Source: Syntrophotalea acetylenica
Lineage (GTDB): Bacteria > Desulfobacterota > Desulfuromonadia > Desulfuromonadales > Syntrophotaleaceae
Assembly: GCF_001888165.1 (NCBI RefSeq)
Contig: NZ_CP015455.1
Coordinates: forward strand, 862,001-926,000
Direction of reading: 5' to 3'
Length of the DNA: 64,000 bases
Positions 56,085 to 64,000 of the stretch are shown here, in pieces; position 1 is the first letter of the stretch; each line of letters begins with the position of its first letter. The notes under the pieces are model-generated. The model worked only from the letters and a program-made list of their open reading frames with translations, was not told the DNA's origin and ran no database searches. Both the position numbers and the translations under genes were made by a program.

Positions 56085-56935
56085 CCAGTTTTTATCTGTT
56101 GAGCTTCGCCACCAGCGCTTATTTTCTGGGTTTCTGGCTGCTGGTTGCCCATGCCGGAACCCGCCGCGAAGCTCTGGGGCGCGCCGGCCTCGCGGCGACC
56201 TGGTCCGGATTTGTCGTGCATGCGGCGGGCATCGGGCTACGCTGGTATGAGTCCTATCGCTTGCCGGGAGATGTGGGGCATGCGCCGTTTGCCAATTTTT
56301 ACGAGTCGGTGGTGTTTTTCGGCTGGACCATCGTGCTGGCGTATTTGATGGCCGACCTGCGCGTGCGCCGGCGCATTCTCGGTGTGTTTGCGCTTCCGCT
56401 GGCTCTGGCCTGCATGGGCTGGGCCCAGTTGTCGGGACGCGAAGCCATCGAACCGCTGATGCCGGCACTGCGCAGCCGCTGGCTGACCTACCATGTGATC
56501 AGCTGTTTTCTGGCCTACGGCGCCTTTGCCATGTCTTTCTGTGTATCGCTGATGTATCTGATCAGGGCCCGGACACAAGGCGGGGGCCGCATCGGCATCT
56601 GGTCGGGGATGCTGCGCCTGTTCCCTGCAATCGATGTCCTGGACGATATGAACTACCGGTGCGTGGCGGTCGGCTTTCCGATCTGGACCGTTGGCATCGT
56701 TACCGGGGCGGCCTGGGCCAACTATGCCTGGGGCCGCTACTGGAGCTGGGATCCGAAGGAGACCTGGAGCCTGATTGTATGGCTGGTCTATGCCGCCTTT
56801 CTGCATGCCCGGTTAACCCGCGGATGGAGCGGGCGAGCCACGGCCTGGCTGGCGGTCGGCGGCTTCGCCGCAACCTTGTTCTGCTACCTTGGCGTCAATC
56901 TGTTTCTGCCCGGATTGCATTCCTATGGCAGCTGA
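56081..56935 (+). CDS. ccsA: Cytochrome c biogenesis protein CcsA (ResC)
   Basis: A 284-aa polytopic membrane protein, the haem-handling half of system II. The tryptophan-rich haem motif is 'WGRYWSWDPKETWSLIVWL' near residue 225, with histidines in 'LTYHVISCFLAYGAFA' and 'AFLHARLTRGW'. About eight hydrophobic helices. The start at 56081 overlaps the resB stop (ATGA). It implies multihaem or other c-type cytochromes are made. Confidence 0.93.
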   Translation: MTSFYLLSFATSAYFLGFWLLVAHAGTRREALGRAGLAATWSGFVVHAAGIGLRWYESYRLPGDVGHAPFANFYESVVFFGWTIVLAYLMADLRVRRRILGVFALPLALACMGWAQLSGREAIEPLMPALRSRWLTYHVISCFLAYGAFAMSFCVSLMYLIRARTQGGGRIGIWSGMLRLFPAIDVLDDMNYRCVAVGFPIWTVGIVTGAAWANYAWGRYWSWDPKETWSLIVWLVYAAFLHARLTRGWSGRATAWLAVGGFAATLFCYLGVNLFLPGLHSYGS

Positions 56936-57668
56936 TCCGTTGTTGCGGCCCGGTGAAACGCTGGATGATCTGCGGCTGGGCGGCCTGCGCATCATCCAGA
57001 AGAAAGACGGCTACCGGTTCTCCCTTGATCCGGTGCTGTTGTGCGCCTTTGCGCATATCCGGCCGGCGGCATCGGTTTGCGACCTCGGCAGCGGCAGCGG
57101 CGTGATTCCCCTGATACTGGCGCGCACCAGCCCGGCGGCACAGATCGTCGGACTGGAAATTCAGCAGCAACTGGCAGAGCGCGCGGCACGCAGTGTACTG
57201 TTAAATCGGCTGCAGGACCGTGTCGAAGTACTGCACCAGGACGTGCGCCAGGTGCAGGCGCGGATGCGTGCCGGATCCTTCGACGTGGTGCTGGCCAACC
57301 CCCCCTACCGACGGCCTTGCAGCGGGCGGATCGCGCCTCGGGACGAGCGGGCGCGGGCGCGCCACGAGCTGGATGGCGCACTGGCGGATTTTCTGGCCGC
57401 GGGGGCCTACCTGCTTGGAAGCGGCGGCCGGTTTTTTTTGGTGCATCTGGCCGAACGCCTGGTCGACCTGCTGGGGGAAATGCGTTGTGTGGGACTGGAA
57501 CCCAAGCGTTTGCGCTGTGTGCACTCCCGCGCCGGTGAAGCGGCGCGTCTGGTGCTGGTGGAGGGGCGGCGCGATGGCGCGGCGGGGCTGGCGGTGCTGC
57601 CCCCGCTGTTCATTTACGAGGGATCCGGGTATTCGGCGGAAGTGATGGCCATGTATGGTGAAGGATGA
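56925..57668 (+). CDS. trmN6: tRNA1(Val) adenine-37 N6-methyltransferase-like protein
   Basis: A 247-aa class I SAM methyltransferase. 'SVCDLGSGSGVIPLILA' is the SAM-binding motif I, and 'DVVLANPPYRRP' holds the NPPY motif used for N6-adenine methylation. The N-terminus 'GETLDDLRLGGLRIIQKKDGYRFSLDPVLLCAFA' is typical of TrmN6/YfiC. It overlaps ccsA by 11 bases. Confidence 0.85.
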   Translation: MAADPLLRPGETLDDLRLGGLRIIQKKDGYRFSLDPVLLCAFAHIRPAASVCDLGSGSGVIPLILARTSPAAQIVGLEIQQQLAERAARSVLLNRLQDRVEVLHQDVRQVQARMRAGSFDVVLANPPYRRPCSGRIAPRDERARARHELDGALADFLAAGAYLLGSGGRFFLVHLAERLVDLLGEMRCVGLEPKRLRCVHSRAGEAARLVLVEGRRDGAAGLAVLPPLFIYEGSGYSAEVMAMYGEG

Positions 57669-57672
57669 GCCG

Positions 57673-58185
57673 CTATCTGGAAGGTTTGTCCTGCCGCTCG
57701 CCACGAGCCTTGTCAAGACGGCACTGCATCTCCATCAGGTGCCGCAGGTGCCGGCGCAGTTCGGGGTCGGCGACAGTGGCTACCTTATGTTCGATCTGCC
57801 GGCGTTCCTCTTCGGTCAGCGGCTGATCCTGCCACTGGGGCGGCAGGGGATCGGGCTGCACGTCGGCCGCGACTTCATTGGGCCGTCCGTGCCGCAGGTA
57901 CAGATCATCGATCCGGTGGTCGCCCAGTTGTGCATTGAGTCGGGACAGGATACGTGGTTTCAGCAGCTGCAACTGCTGCATCCAGATCGGGTGGTCGACG
58001 CGCACCTCGAGGGTCGTGCCGCGCAGGCGTATCGGCCGGGCGCGGGCCGCAATCTGTGGTCCGACAGCCTCTTCCCATAATTGCCAGACGCGGTAACGGC
58101 CGAATTTTTCGTCCATGCCGCGGCCTGCAAGCCATTGCTGCAGGACGCGCTGGATACCGTCGATGCGGTTTCGGGAAGAACTCAT
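57673..58185 (-). CDS. DUF721 (DciA-like) protein
   Basis: A 170-aa soluble protein of the DUF721 family, which includes the replicative-helicase loader DciA. 'RVWQLWEEAVGPQIAARARPIRLRGTTLEVRVDHPIWMQQLQLLKPRILSRLN' is the conserved KH-like core near residues 30-85. The ATG at 58185 was chosen to give the family start. It is convergent with trmN6, the stop codons being five bases apart. A helicase-loading role is inferred from family membership. Confidence 0.75.
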   Translation of the reverse strand: MSSSRNRIDGIQRVLQQWLAGRGMDEKFGRYRVWQLWEEAVGPQIAARARPIRLRGTTLEVRVDHPIWMQQLQLLKPRILSRLNAQLGDHRIDDLYLRHGRPNEVAADVQPDPLPPQWQDQPLTEEERRQIEHKVATVADPELRRHLRHLMEMQCRLDKARGERQDKPSR

Positions 58186-58434
58186 GGCGATACTTTCGGT
58201 TCGAGAGTGCGGGCCGGAGCGGTTGTGGCGCCGTTGGCGCGATCGCGGCAAACCGTTTCCGGAGGGGTCCATCAGTCTAGCTTCAGGCGGTGTAGCTGTC
58301 AATCCCGCCGCAGCTCCGCGGCCTGTTTTCGCGGCACGCGGCAGCAAGTCTTTTCCCTTGACAAAGCAGGGGGGCTCTCCTATAGTTCGCATTTACGCTA
58401 GGCTTGATTCTATTGTGCGGACAGGCATTTGAAC

Positions 58435-59793
58435 ATGTTTGACAACTTGACGGACAAACTCGATTCGGTCTTCAAGAAGCTGCGTGGTCAGGGGCGGCTG
58501 ACGGAAGACAATATTCAGCAGAGCCTGCGGGAAGTCCGCCTGGTGCTGCTCGAAGCGGACGTCAATTTTCGCGTGGTCAAGGATTTTGTCGCCAATGTGC
58601 GCGAGCGCGCCGTAGGGCAGGAAGTTCTCAAAAGTCTCAACCCGGCGCAGCAGGTGATCAAGATTGTGCGTGATGAACTCGGCCGCCTGATGGGCGAGGG
58701 ACAGGACAATCACCTCGACCTTGCCGCCCGTCCGCCGGTGCCGGTCATGCTCTGCGGTTTGCAGGGTGCTGGAAAGACGACCTCCTGTGCCAAGCTGGCG
58801 CTGAAGTTGCGTCGCGAAAAACGCAACCCACTGCTCGTGCCCGCCGATATTTATCGGCCCGCGGCCATCGATCAGCTCAAGACCCTCGGCAAGCAGCTTG
58901 ATATTGCGGTTTTCGATTCCCGCGCGGATGTCGATCCGGTTAAACTTTGTACTGACGCCAGGCAGTTTGCCGAGCTGAACGGTTACGATACCCTGATCCT
59001 CGACACGGCCGGAAGGCTGCATGTCGACCAGGAGCTGATGGCCGAGTTGCAGCGTATCAAGCAGGCGCTGCAGCCGCGGGAGATTCTGCTGGTGGCCGAT
59101 GCCATGACCGGTCAGGATGCCGTCAATGTCGCGGAGAGTTTCGATCAGCAGCTCGACATTACGGGCGTGATCCTGACCAAACTCGACGGCGATGCCCGTG
59201 GTGGCGCCGCCTTGTCGATCCGCGCCGTGACCGGCAAGCCCATCAAGCTCGTGGGCCTTGGTGAAAAGCTCGATGCTCTGGAGACTTTTCATGGCGATCG
59301 CATGGCTCAGCGCATCCTTGGCATGGGGGATGTTCTGTCGCTGATCGAAAAGGCCCAGGCTGCGGTTGACAAAGATGAAGCGCAGGCCATGGAGCAGAAG
59401 CTGCGCAAGGAGGGTTTTACCCTTGAGACCTTCCGCGACCAGCTCAAGACCATCAAGAAGATGGGCTCGATGGAATCGCTGCTCAAACTGATCCCCGGGG
59501 CCGGCAAGGCCATGAAACAGGTGGGGGACATGCAGCTTCCGGACAGGGAGCTGAAAAAAATCGAAGCCATCATCAACTCCATGACCGCCGCCGAACGCCG
59601 CGATCAGCGCATCCTCAACGGTTCGCGCCGTTTGCGCATCGCCCGGGGCAGCGGTACCACGGTGCAGGATGTCAATCTGCTGGTCAAGCGATTTACCGAG
59701 GCGCAGAAGATGATGAAAAAGCTGCAAAAACTCGGGCCCAAAGGCATGAAAGGCATGAAAGGCATGATGGGCAGGGGCGGTTTGCCCATGTAG
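58435..59793 (+). CDS. ffh: Signal recognition particle protein Ffh
   Basis: A 452-aa SRP GTPase that binds signal peptides and 4.5S RNA. N domain 'MFDNLTDKLDSVFKKLRGQGRLTEDNI'; G1 'GLQGAGKTTSCAKLA' near residue 108; G3 'DTAGRLHVDQELM'; G4 'TKLDGDARGG'. The methionine-rich M domain runs from about residue 300 and ends 'KGMKGMKGMMGRGGLPM'. The first ATG at 58435 is taken; an in-frame TTG lies six bases earlier. It starts the ribosome/tRNA-modification gene string. Confidence 0.96.
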   Translation: MFDNLTDKLDSVFKKLRGQGRLTEDNIQQSLREVRLVLLEADVNFRVVKDFVANVRERAVGQEVLKSLNPAQQVIKIVRDELGRLMGEGQDNHLDLAARPPVPVMLCGLQGAGKTTSCAKLALKLRREKRNPLLVPADIYRPAAIDQLKTLGKQLDIAVFDSRADVDPVKLCTDARQFAELNGYDTLILDTAGRLHVDQELMAELQRIKQALQPREILLVADAMTGQDAVNVAESFDQQLDITGVILTKLDGDARGGAALSIRAVTGKPIKLVGLGEKLDALETFHGDRMAQRILGMGDVLSLIEKAQAAVDKDEAQAMEQKLRKEGFTLETFRDQLKTIKKMGSMESLLKLIPGAGKAMKQVGDMQLPDRELKKIEAIINSMTAAERRDQRILNGSRRLRIARGSGTTVQDVNLLVKRFTEAQKMMKKLQKLGPKGMKGMKGMMGRGGLPM

Positions 59794-59855
59794 AAAATTT
59801 CGGGCCGGCCGGTTCCGCCGGTCCGTGCTCAGACGCGCCGTTTGGCCGACGTCGC

Positions 59856-59880
59856 GCGGGCCGCGCATGGCCCGCTTTTT
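59856..59880 (+). terminator. Terminator after ffh
   Basis: GCGGGCC and GGCCCGC arms around GCGCAT, followed by five T. It separates ffh from rpsP. Confidence 0.8.
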
Positions 59881-59962
59881 AGTGGCAAAGGAACTTCAGG
59901 AAGCTGATATACTTCAACAACATTCGTACAAACGTTTTTGAAACACCCAGGAGGAATAACAC

Positions 59963-60223
59963 ATGGCGGTAAAAATCAGACTGGCTCGCGGTGGCGCCAA
60001 GAAAAAACCTTTCTACCAGGTAGTGGTAGCGGATGAGCGTTTCCCGCGCGACGGTCGTTTTATTGAAAAACTTGGACAATATGATCCCCGGCAGAATCCG
60101 TCGATGGTCAACCTGCAGGAAGACCGGACTCTTGAATGGCTGAACAAAGGCGCCCAACCGACCGATACGGTTCGCCGTCTGCTGCGCAGCCAGGGTGTTT
60201 GGGCCAAGTTCAAGCAGGCCTGA
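59963..60223 (+). CDS. rpsP: 30S ribosomal protein S16
   Basis: An 86-aa ribosomal protein. '[42 protein letters not shown]' is the canonical S16 N-terminus. AGGAGG lies before the ATG. It is the first gene of the rpsP-khpA-rimM-trmD-mtase-rplS operon. Confidence 0.97.
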   Translation: MAVKIRLARGGAKKKPFYQVVVADERFPRDGRFIEKLGQYDPRQNPSMVNLQEDRTLEWLNKGAQPTDTVRRLLRSQGVWAKFKQA

Positions 60224-60276
60224 GCAGTCTGATTCCAGGCAGGTGACCTGACGGGCCGCTTTTCTCCAAAGGACCG

Positions 60277-60516
60277 ATGACTATGAAGGAGCTGATCGAA
60301 TTCATCGCTAAATCCCTGGTAGAAAATCCTGATGCGGTTTCCGTTTCCGAAGAGGTGGGGGAGGACGGCAGCGTCCTCCTGAAGCTCGCGGCAGCTCCCG
60401 AAGACATGGGGCGCATCATCGGCAAGCAGGGGCGCACCGCCAAGGCGATGCGCACTTTGCTAAATGCCAAGGCGACTCGCGAAGCCAAACGGGCTTCCCT
60501 GCACATTATGGAGTGA
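60277..60516 (+). CDS. khpA: KH-domain RNA-binding protein KhpA
   Basis: A 79-aa single KH-domain protein. The RNA-binding GxxG loop is 'IIGKQGRTAKAMRTLL' near residues 47-62. It is located between rpsP and rimM, its usual place. A second ATG two codons later is possible. The stop overlaps the rimM start by four bases. Confidence 0.92.
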   Translation: MTMKELIEFIAKSLVENPDAVSVSEEVGEDGSVLLKLAAAPEDMGRIIGKQGRTAKAMRTLLNAKATREAKRASLHIME

Positions 60517-61043
60517 TGGTTCTGCAACCAGGCGCTTTACTTATCCTTGGGGTCGTTGTCGGTACCCATGGGTTGCGGGGTGATCTCAAGGTACGCGGTT
60601 GCGCCAGGGATGCGAGCCTGCTTTCCAGAATCCGTCAACTGGTTTTCCTGCGGGATGATCAGAGGGTGCTGGAGTGCGTGCGGCGCAAGTCCGACTGGCA
60701 CAAGGGGCAGCTGCTGGTGTCGTTGTCGGGTCTTGACAGTATTGATGCCGTGCAGCATCTTGTCGGTTGCGAGGTCGCGGTTCATTCGGAAGATGTGCCT
60801 GCGGCGCCCGCCGGTGAATATTACTGGTTCCAGCTCAAAGGTCTGGCGGCGCGGGATCGCCGGTTGGGAGACATCGGTCGCCTGGACGACATTTTTACTA
60901 CGCCCGCGCATGAGATCTATGTAATTCGCGGGGCCTACGGCGAGGTTCTGGTGCCCGCCGTGGCGGCATTCCTGGTCGAGGTTGATCTCGAAAAGCGGTA
61001 TGTCCTGTTCGACCTGCCCGAGGGGCTGGTTGAGGAAGAATGA
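60513..61043 (+). CDS. rimM: 16S rRNA processing protein RimM
   Basis: A 176-aa ribosome maturation factor that binds S19 in the 30S head. 'GVVVGTHGLRGDLKVR' begins the N-terminal beta barrel; the C-terminal PRC-barrel domain has 'EYYWFQLKGLAARD', 'YVIRGAYGEVLVPAV' and 'VLFDLPEGLVEEE'. It overlaps both khpA and trmD by four bases. Confidence 0.93.
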   Translation: MMVLQPGALLILGVVVGTHGLRGDLKVRGCARDASLLSRIRQLVFLRDDQRVLECVRRKSDWHKGQLLVSLSGLDSIDAVQHLVGCEVAVHSEDVPAAPAGEYYWFQLKGLAARDRRLGDIGRLDDIFTTPAHEIYVIRGAYGEVLVPAVAAFLVEVDLEKRYVLFDLPEGLVEEE

Positions 61044-61789
61044 TGGTCTTTGACGTTCTGACCCTTTTCCCCGGCATGTTCGATTCGCCTTTTGCCGACA
61101 GTATTGTTGGCAAGGCGGTGGACAAGGGCCTCGTGCAGATAACAGCGCATCATCTGCGCGACTGGGCGCAAGGCAAGCACAAGGTCACCGACGATGTGCC
61201 TTACGGTGGCGGCGATGGCATGGTTCTCAAGCCCGAACCTGTGGCAAGAGCCCTGCGGGAGCTGCGCTGTCGGCAACCCGGATCCAAAGTCCTGCTGATG
61301 ACACCCCAGGGGCAGCCGTTTCGCCAGGCGCACGCCCGGCGACTGGCGCAGCAGGAGGGCCTGATCTTTCTCTGCGGTCGCTACGAGGGATTCGACGAGC
61401 GGATCCGTACCATGGTCGACGAAGAATTCTCTCTTGGCGATTTTGTACTGACGGGCGGTGAGCTGGCGGCCATGGCCATGATCGATGCCGTTGCCAGGCT
61501 GGTGCCCGGGGTGCTTGGCAATCGCGACAGCGCTGACGGCGATTCCTACAGCGACGGCTTGCTGGAGTATCCCCAATATACCCGGCCCGCGGATTTTGAA
61601 GGCATGAGCGTCCCCGACGTTCTGTTGTCGGGCAATCATGCCGCCATTGCCGCGTGGCGCCGGCGGCAGCAGATTCTGCGCACCTGGCTGCGGCGTCCCG
61701 AGTTGCTTGAAACGGCGTGCCTCAGCGACGAGGACCGTCTGGTGCTGCGCGAGGTGCAGCGTCAGACAGGCGAGGATTGCGCCTCGTGA
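61040..61789 (+). CDS. trmD: tRNA (guanine-37-N1)-methyltransferase
   Basis: A 249-aa SPOUT methyltransferase that modifies G37. 'MVFDVLTLFPGMFDSPF', 'YGGGDGMVLKPEP', 'LCGRYEGFDERI' and 'GDFVLTGGELAAMAMIDAVARLVPGVLG' include the trefoil-knot SAM site. The C-terminal tRNA-binding domain has 'LLEYPQYTRPADFEG'. The stop overlaps the next gene's GTG. Confidence 0.97.
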   Translation: MMVFDVLTLFPGMFDSPFADSIVGKAVDKGLVQITAHHLRDWAQGKHKVTDDVPYGGGDGMVLKPEPVARALRELRCRQPGSKVLLMTPQGQPFRQAHARRLAQQEGLIFLCGRYEGFDERIRTMVDEEFSLGDFVLTGGELAAMAMIDAVARLVPGVLGNRDSADGDSYSDGLLEYPQYTRPADFEGMSVPDVLLSGNHAAIAAWRRRQQILRTWLRRPELLETACLSDEDRLVLREVQRQTGEDCAS

Positions 61790-62343
61790 AGCGTCCCGTT
61801 GCCGTTGCCCTGGTGCATCATCCGGTGGTCGACCGTCGCGGCGATGTGGTCAGCACCGCGGTTACCAACCTCGATCTGCATGATATCGCCCGCACCGCGC
61901 GGACCTACGGGGTCGCCCGCTTCTATGTGGTGACGCCGGTGGTCGAGCAGCAGGTACTGGTGAAGCGCATCCTGTCACATTGGCTTGACGGTCATGGTGC
62001 GTCCTACAATGCCCATCGCGGAGCCGCGCTGTCCTTGATCCGGATTGTCGCCTCCCTCGACGAAGCACTCGCCGATTGGCGGGCCGAAGCGGGGCCTGAT
62101 GCCCTGCCGGTTTTGACCGGTGCTGCTCGTGCGGACGGCATTTCTTTCGCCGAGTGCGCCGCGGTGATCGAGAAAAATCCTCTGCTGCTGGTTTTTGGTA
62201 CCGGCTGGGGGCTTGCTCCGGAACTTTTTCAACGCGGATGGACGGTGCTGGAGCCGATCCGCGGACGAGGCGGATATAATCATCTGCCGGTGCGCGCCGC
62301 AGCGGCGATCATGCTGGATCGACTGCTGGTGAGGCCGGCCTGA
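61786..62343 (+). CDS. SPOUT RNA methyltransferase (TrmD-associated family)
   Basis: A 185-aa predicted RNA methyltransferase. The pattern 'VALVHHPVVDRRGDVVSTAVTNLDLHDIARTARTYGVARFYVVTP' and the knot region 'LLLVFGTGWGLAPELF...LEPIRGRGGYNHLPVRAAAAIMLDRL' match a SPOUT-type family regularly found between trmD and rplS. The GTG at 61786 overlaps the trmD stop. The modified RNA position is not known. Confidence 0.8.
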   Translation: MKRPVAVALVHHPVVDRRGDVVSTAVTNLDLHDIARTARTYGVARFYVVTPVVEQQVLVKRILSHWLDGHGASYNAHRGAALSLIRIVASLDEALADWRAEAGPDALPVLTGAARADGISFAECAAVIEKNPLLLVFGTGWGLAPELFQRGWTVLEPIRGRGGYNHLPVRAAAAIMLDRLLVRPA

Positions 62344-62389
62344 AGTATCAATCAAAAAATGCCAAGACTCGCTCTAGAGGAGGATGAAA

Positions 62390-62737
62390 ATGAATATTAT
62401 CGATTGCTTGGAAATGGAACAGATGAAGAAGAATATCCCCCCCTTCAAAGCCGGGGATACTCTCAAGGTTCACGTGAAAATCGTGGAAGGCGACAAACAG
62501 CGTATCCAGGTGTTTCAGGGTGTCTGCATCAAGCGTCACAATAAAGGTCTGGGTTCGACGTTCACCGTGCGTAAAATCTCCGATGGCATGGGCGTCGAGC
62601 GCGTCTTTCCGCTGCATTCGCCGACCGTGGAAAAGATCGAACTGGTGATGGTGGGTCGGGTGCGCCGCGCCAAACTGTACTATCTGCGCAAACTGCAGGG
62701 CAAGGCTGCACGCATTCGCGAGAAGCGCCGCATGTAA
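62390..62737 (+). CDS. rplS: 50S ribosomal protein L19
   Basis: A 115-aa ribosomal protein at the subunit interface. '[31 protein letters not shown]' and '[22 protein letters not shown]' are diagnostic. The ATG at 62390 is preferred over 62384 because GGAGG lies six bases before it. A strong terminator follows. Confidence 0.97.
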   Translation: MNIIDCLEMEQMKKNIPPFKAGDTLKVHVKIVEGDKQRIQVFQGVCIKRHNKGLGSTFTVRKISDGMGVERVFPLHSPTVEKIELVMVGRVRRAKLYYLRKLQGKAARIREKRRM

Positions 62738-62754
62738 TCAGCCGTTTCGCCGAC

Positions 62755-62783
62755 AAAAGCCCCGGATGCATGCCGGGGCTTTT
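62755..62783 (+). terminator. Terminator after rplS
   Basis: AAAAGCCCCGG pairs with CCGGGGCTTTT around an ATGCATG centre, with T residues on the 3' arm. It ends the rpsP-rplS operon and can work in both directions. Confidence 0.85.
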
Positions 62784-62861
62784 GTTTCTGATCTTTGCGC
62801 CGCGGTTAACCTGCCGGGTACGCTTGGGGCCGGCCGCCGCATCTTTGGATCAGGATTGCTT

Positions 62862-63491
62862 ATGCTCGAGCTTTTTCCCGCCGAAGAAATATCTCCTTTG
62901 CATTTCGAACGGCAGTTGCGCGGTCAGGGATTTGGCCGGATTGCCGGCATCGATGAAGCCGGCCGCGGTCCTCTGGCCGGTCCGGTGGTGGCCGCCGCCG
63001 TTATCCTGCCCGCCGAGTTCGATCTGCCCGGACTCGACGATTCAAAAAAAATTTCCGCGACGCTGCGGCAGCGGCTGTTTCCCCGAATCCGCGAGCAGGC
63101 CCTGGATTACGGTATTGGCCTGGCGCATGCCGAAGAAATCGATACCCTGAACATTCTGCAGGCCACCCTGCTCGCCATGCGACGTGCCGTCGGCCGCCTT
63201 TCCCAACCTCCCGATTATCTGCTGGTGGACGGTATTACTCCGCTGCCGGTGTCTTTGCCGCAGAAAACGCTCAAGCAGGGAGACAGCAGGTCGTTGTCCA
63301 TCGCGGCGGCTTCGGTGTTGGCGAAGGTGGTGCGCGACCGTTTGATGGTTACCTACGACGCCAGGTATCCGGCCTACGGTTTTGCCGGGCACAAGGGCTA
63401 CGGCAGCGCCGCGCATCGGGAAGCCATCGCCCGGTCGGGGCCTTGCGCCCTGCACCGGAAAACGTTTCGCGGGGTCAGGGAGTATCTATGA
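62862..63491 (+). CDS. rnhB: Ribonuclease HII
   Basis: A 209-aa endonuclease that removes ribonucleotides from DNA. Catalytic acidic residues are in '[21 protein letters not shown]' (Asp-Glu) and 'YLLVDG' plus the later Asp of '[13 protein letters not shown]'. '[12 protein letters not shown]' is the conserved C-terminal motif. The ATG at 62862 follows CAGGA. It overlaps yraN by four bases. Confidence 0.93.
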   Translation: MLELFPAEEISPLHFERQLRGQGFGRIAGIDEAGRGPLAGPVVAAAVILPAEFDLPGLDDSKKISATLRQRLFPRIREQALDYGIGLAHAEEIDTLNILQATLLAMRRAVGRLSQPPDYLLVDGITPLPVSLPQKTLKQGDSRSLSIAAASVLAKVVRDRLMVTYDARYPAYGFAGHKGYGSAAHREAIARSGPCALHRKTFRGVREYL

Positions 63492-63859
63492 CCTGCCGTC
63501 ATCTGAGCCTTGGACGCTGGGGGGAAGATGTGGCGTCGTCGTATCTTATCCGGCAGGGGATGAAAATACTGGGACGCAATGTCCGCACCCCGGTCGGTGA
63601 AATCGATATCGTTGCCCGCTGTCGGCGCACCCTCGTGTTTGTGGAAGTAAAGACCCGGCGCGGGCTTTCCCGCGGTTATCCGCAGGAGGCTGTCGGCATG
63701 GCAAAACAGCGACAGATTCTGCGTGCCGCCCAGTGGTACGTGAACGAACAGCGACTCGAAAAACTGCAGGCCCGGTTCGATGTCGTGGCGGTGCTTGGCG
63801 ATGGCGAATCGGCGCGGATTCAGCATATTGCCGCTGCTTTCGACGCGGACGGCTGGTAG
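63488..63859 (+). CDS. yraN: UPF0102 (YraN) endonuclease-fold protein
   Basis: A 123-aa protein of the YraN family, with a restriction-endonuclease-like fold. '[50 protein letters not shown]' contains the GEIDI...FVEVKxR signature with the PD-(D/E)XK residues. It is coupled to rnhB, its common neighbour. Function is not firmly established; a role in DNA uptake or repair is possible. Confidence 0.9.
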   Translation: MTCRHLSLGRWGEDVASSYLIRQGMKILGRNVRTPVGEIDIVARCRRTLVFVEVKTRRGLSRGYPQEAVGMAKQRQILRAAQWYVNEQRLEKLQARFDVVAVLGDGESARIQHIAAAFDADGW

Positions 63860-63957
63860 ATGATCCCGGCGAGGTCCATGCATTGCTTTTGCCTCGCCCG
63901 CCGGTTACAATGCCGGCAGCAAAATCCCTCGTAACTCGCGCGGAAGGATGAACTGTT

Positions 63958-64000
63958 ATGGATATTCGCATGGCGTCGCATGGATATGTGAGGGTGGGAG
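63958..64000 (+). CDS. Start of a gene cut by the window end (possibly glutamine-dependent NAD+ synthetase)
   Basis: Only 14 codons are visible, reading MDIRMASHGYVRVG. GGAAGGATG precedes the ATG. 'HGYVRVG' resembles the opening of long glutamine-dependent NAD+ synthetases (nadE), which begin with a similar GF-x-RV segment before the amidase domain. The evidence is thin. Confidence 0.4.
   Translation, partial: MDIRMASHGYVRVG

Overview
The window is bacterial chromosome of fairly high GC. Protein content and synteny point to a strictly anaerobic, Gram-negative member of the Desulfuromonadales, most likely the Pelobacter/Syntrophotalea group. Clues are a glycyl-radical choline lyase, an outer-membrane porin, tungstate uptake genes beside a molybdenum-storage-like protein, ResB/CcsA cytochrome c maturation, and the ffh-rpsP-khpA-rimM-trmD-rplS-rnhB-yraN string. 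The species assignment is inference. No rRNA or tRNA gene was seen.

Layout. 0-6.5 kb: start of gnd (cut by the window edge), tupC/tupB, an ADP-ribosylglycohydrolase, a 181-bp dispersed repeat, a MoSto-like protein, and a DUF4037/DUF4125/TPR triad. 6.5-16.6 kb: a choline-degradation cluster made of cutC, a porin, a LicA-like kinase, a DeoR repressor, a LicB-like DMT transporter, a small winged-helix-like protein and cutD. Two nearly identical promoter/operator sites precede cutC and the transporter. 17-24.2 kb: a complete F1Fo ATP synthase operon in the order b', b, delta, alpha, gamma, beta, epsilon, a, c, whose c subunit carries a Na+-type ion site.

24.5-37.6 kb is an accessory region. A decayed REP-associated transposase comes first, followed by a type I-E CRISPR-Cas locus: cas3, cas8e, cse2, cas7e, cas5e, cas6e, [antisense toxin-antitoxin pair], cas1e, cas2e, and an array of 31 repeats. 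Both cas3 and cas8e are broken by an apparent one-base loss in a run of G. A PemK/MazF-type toxin-antitoxin pair sits between the effector and adaptation modules. The array ends against a truncated phage-type ADP-ribosyltransferase fragment and a REP element like the one inside the left-hand transposase. An AT-rich orphan ferredoxin gene follows.

37.6-48.2 kb, mostly minus strand: a glycosyltransferase, a HAD phosphatase, a GntR-trpB-trpA operon, a small secreted protein, an OFA-family transporter, the second copy of the 181-bp repeat, then thiC and a thiE-thiD fusion under a TPP riboswitch. 48.6-64 kb is mainly housekeeping on the plus strand: alr, an ASKHA-fold activator, purH-purD-purE, resB-ccsA-trmN6, a DUF721/DciA-like gene on the minus strand, and the ffh...yraN string. 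The window ends in the first codons of a probable nadE.

The most notable systems are the choline TMA-lyase cluster that lacks microcompartment genes, the interference-defective I-E locus with an embedded toxin-antitoxin module, the 181-bp inverted-repeat element, and the uncharacterised DUF4037/DUF4125/TPR operon.
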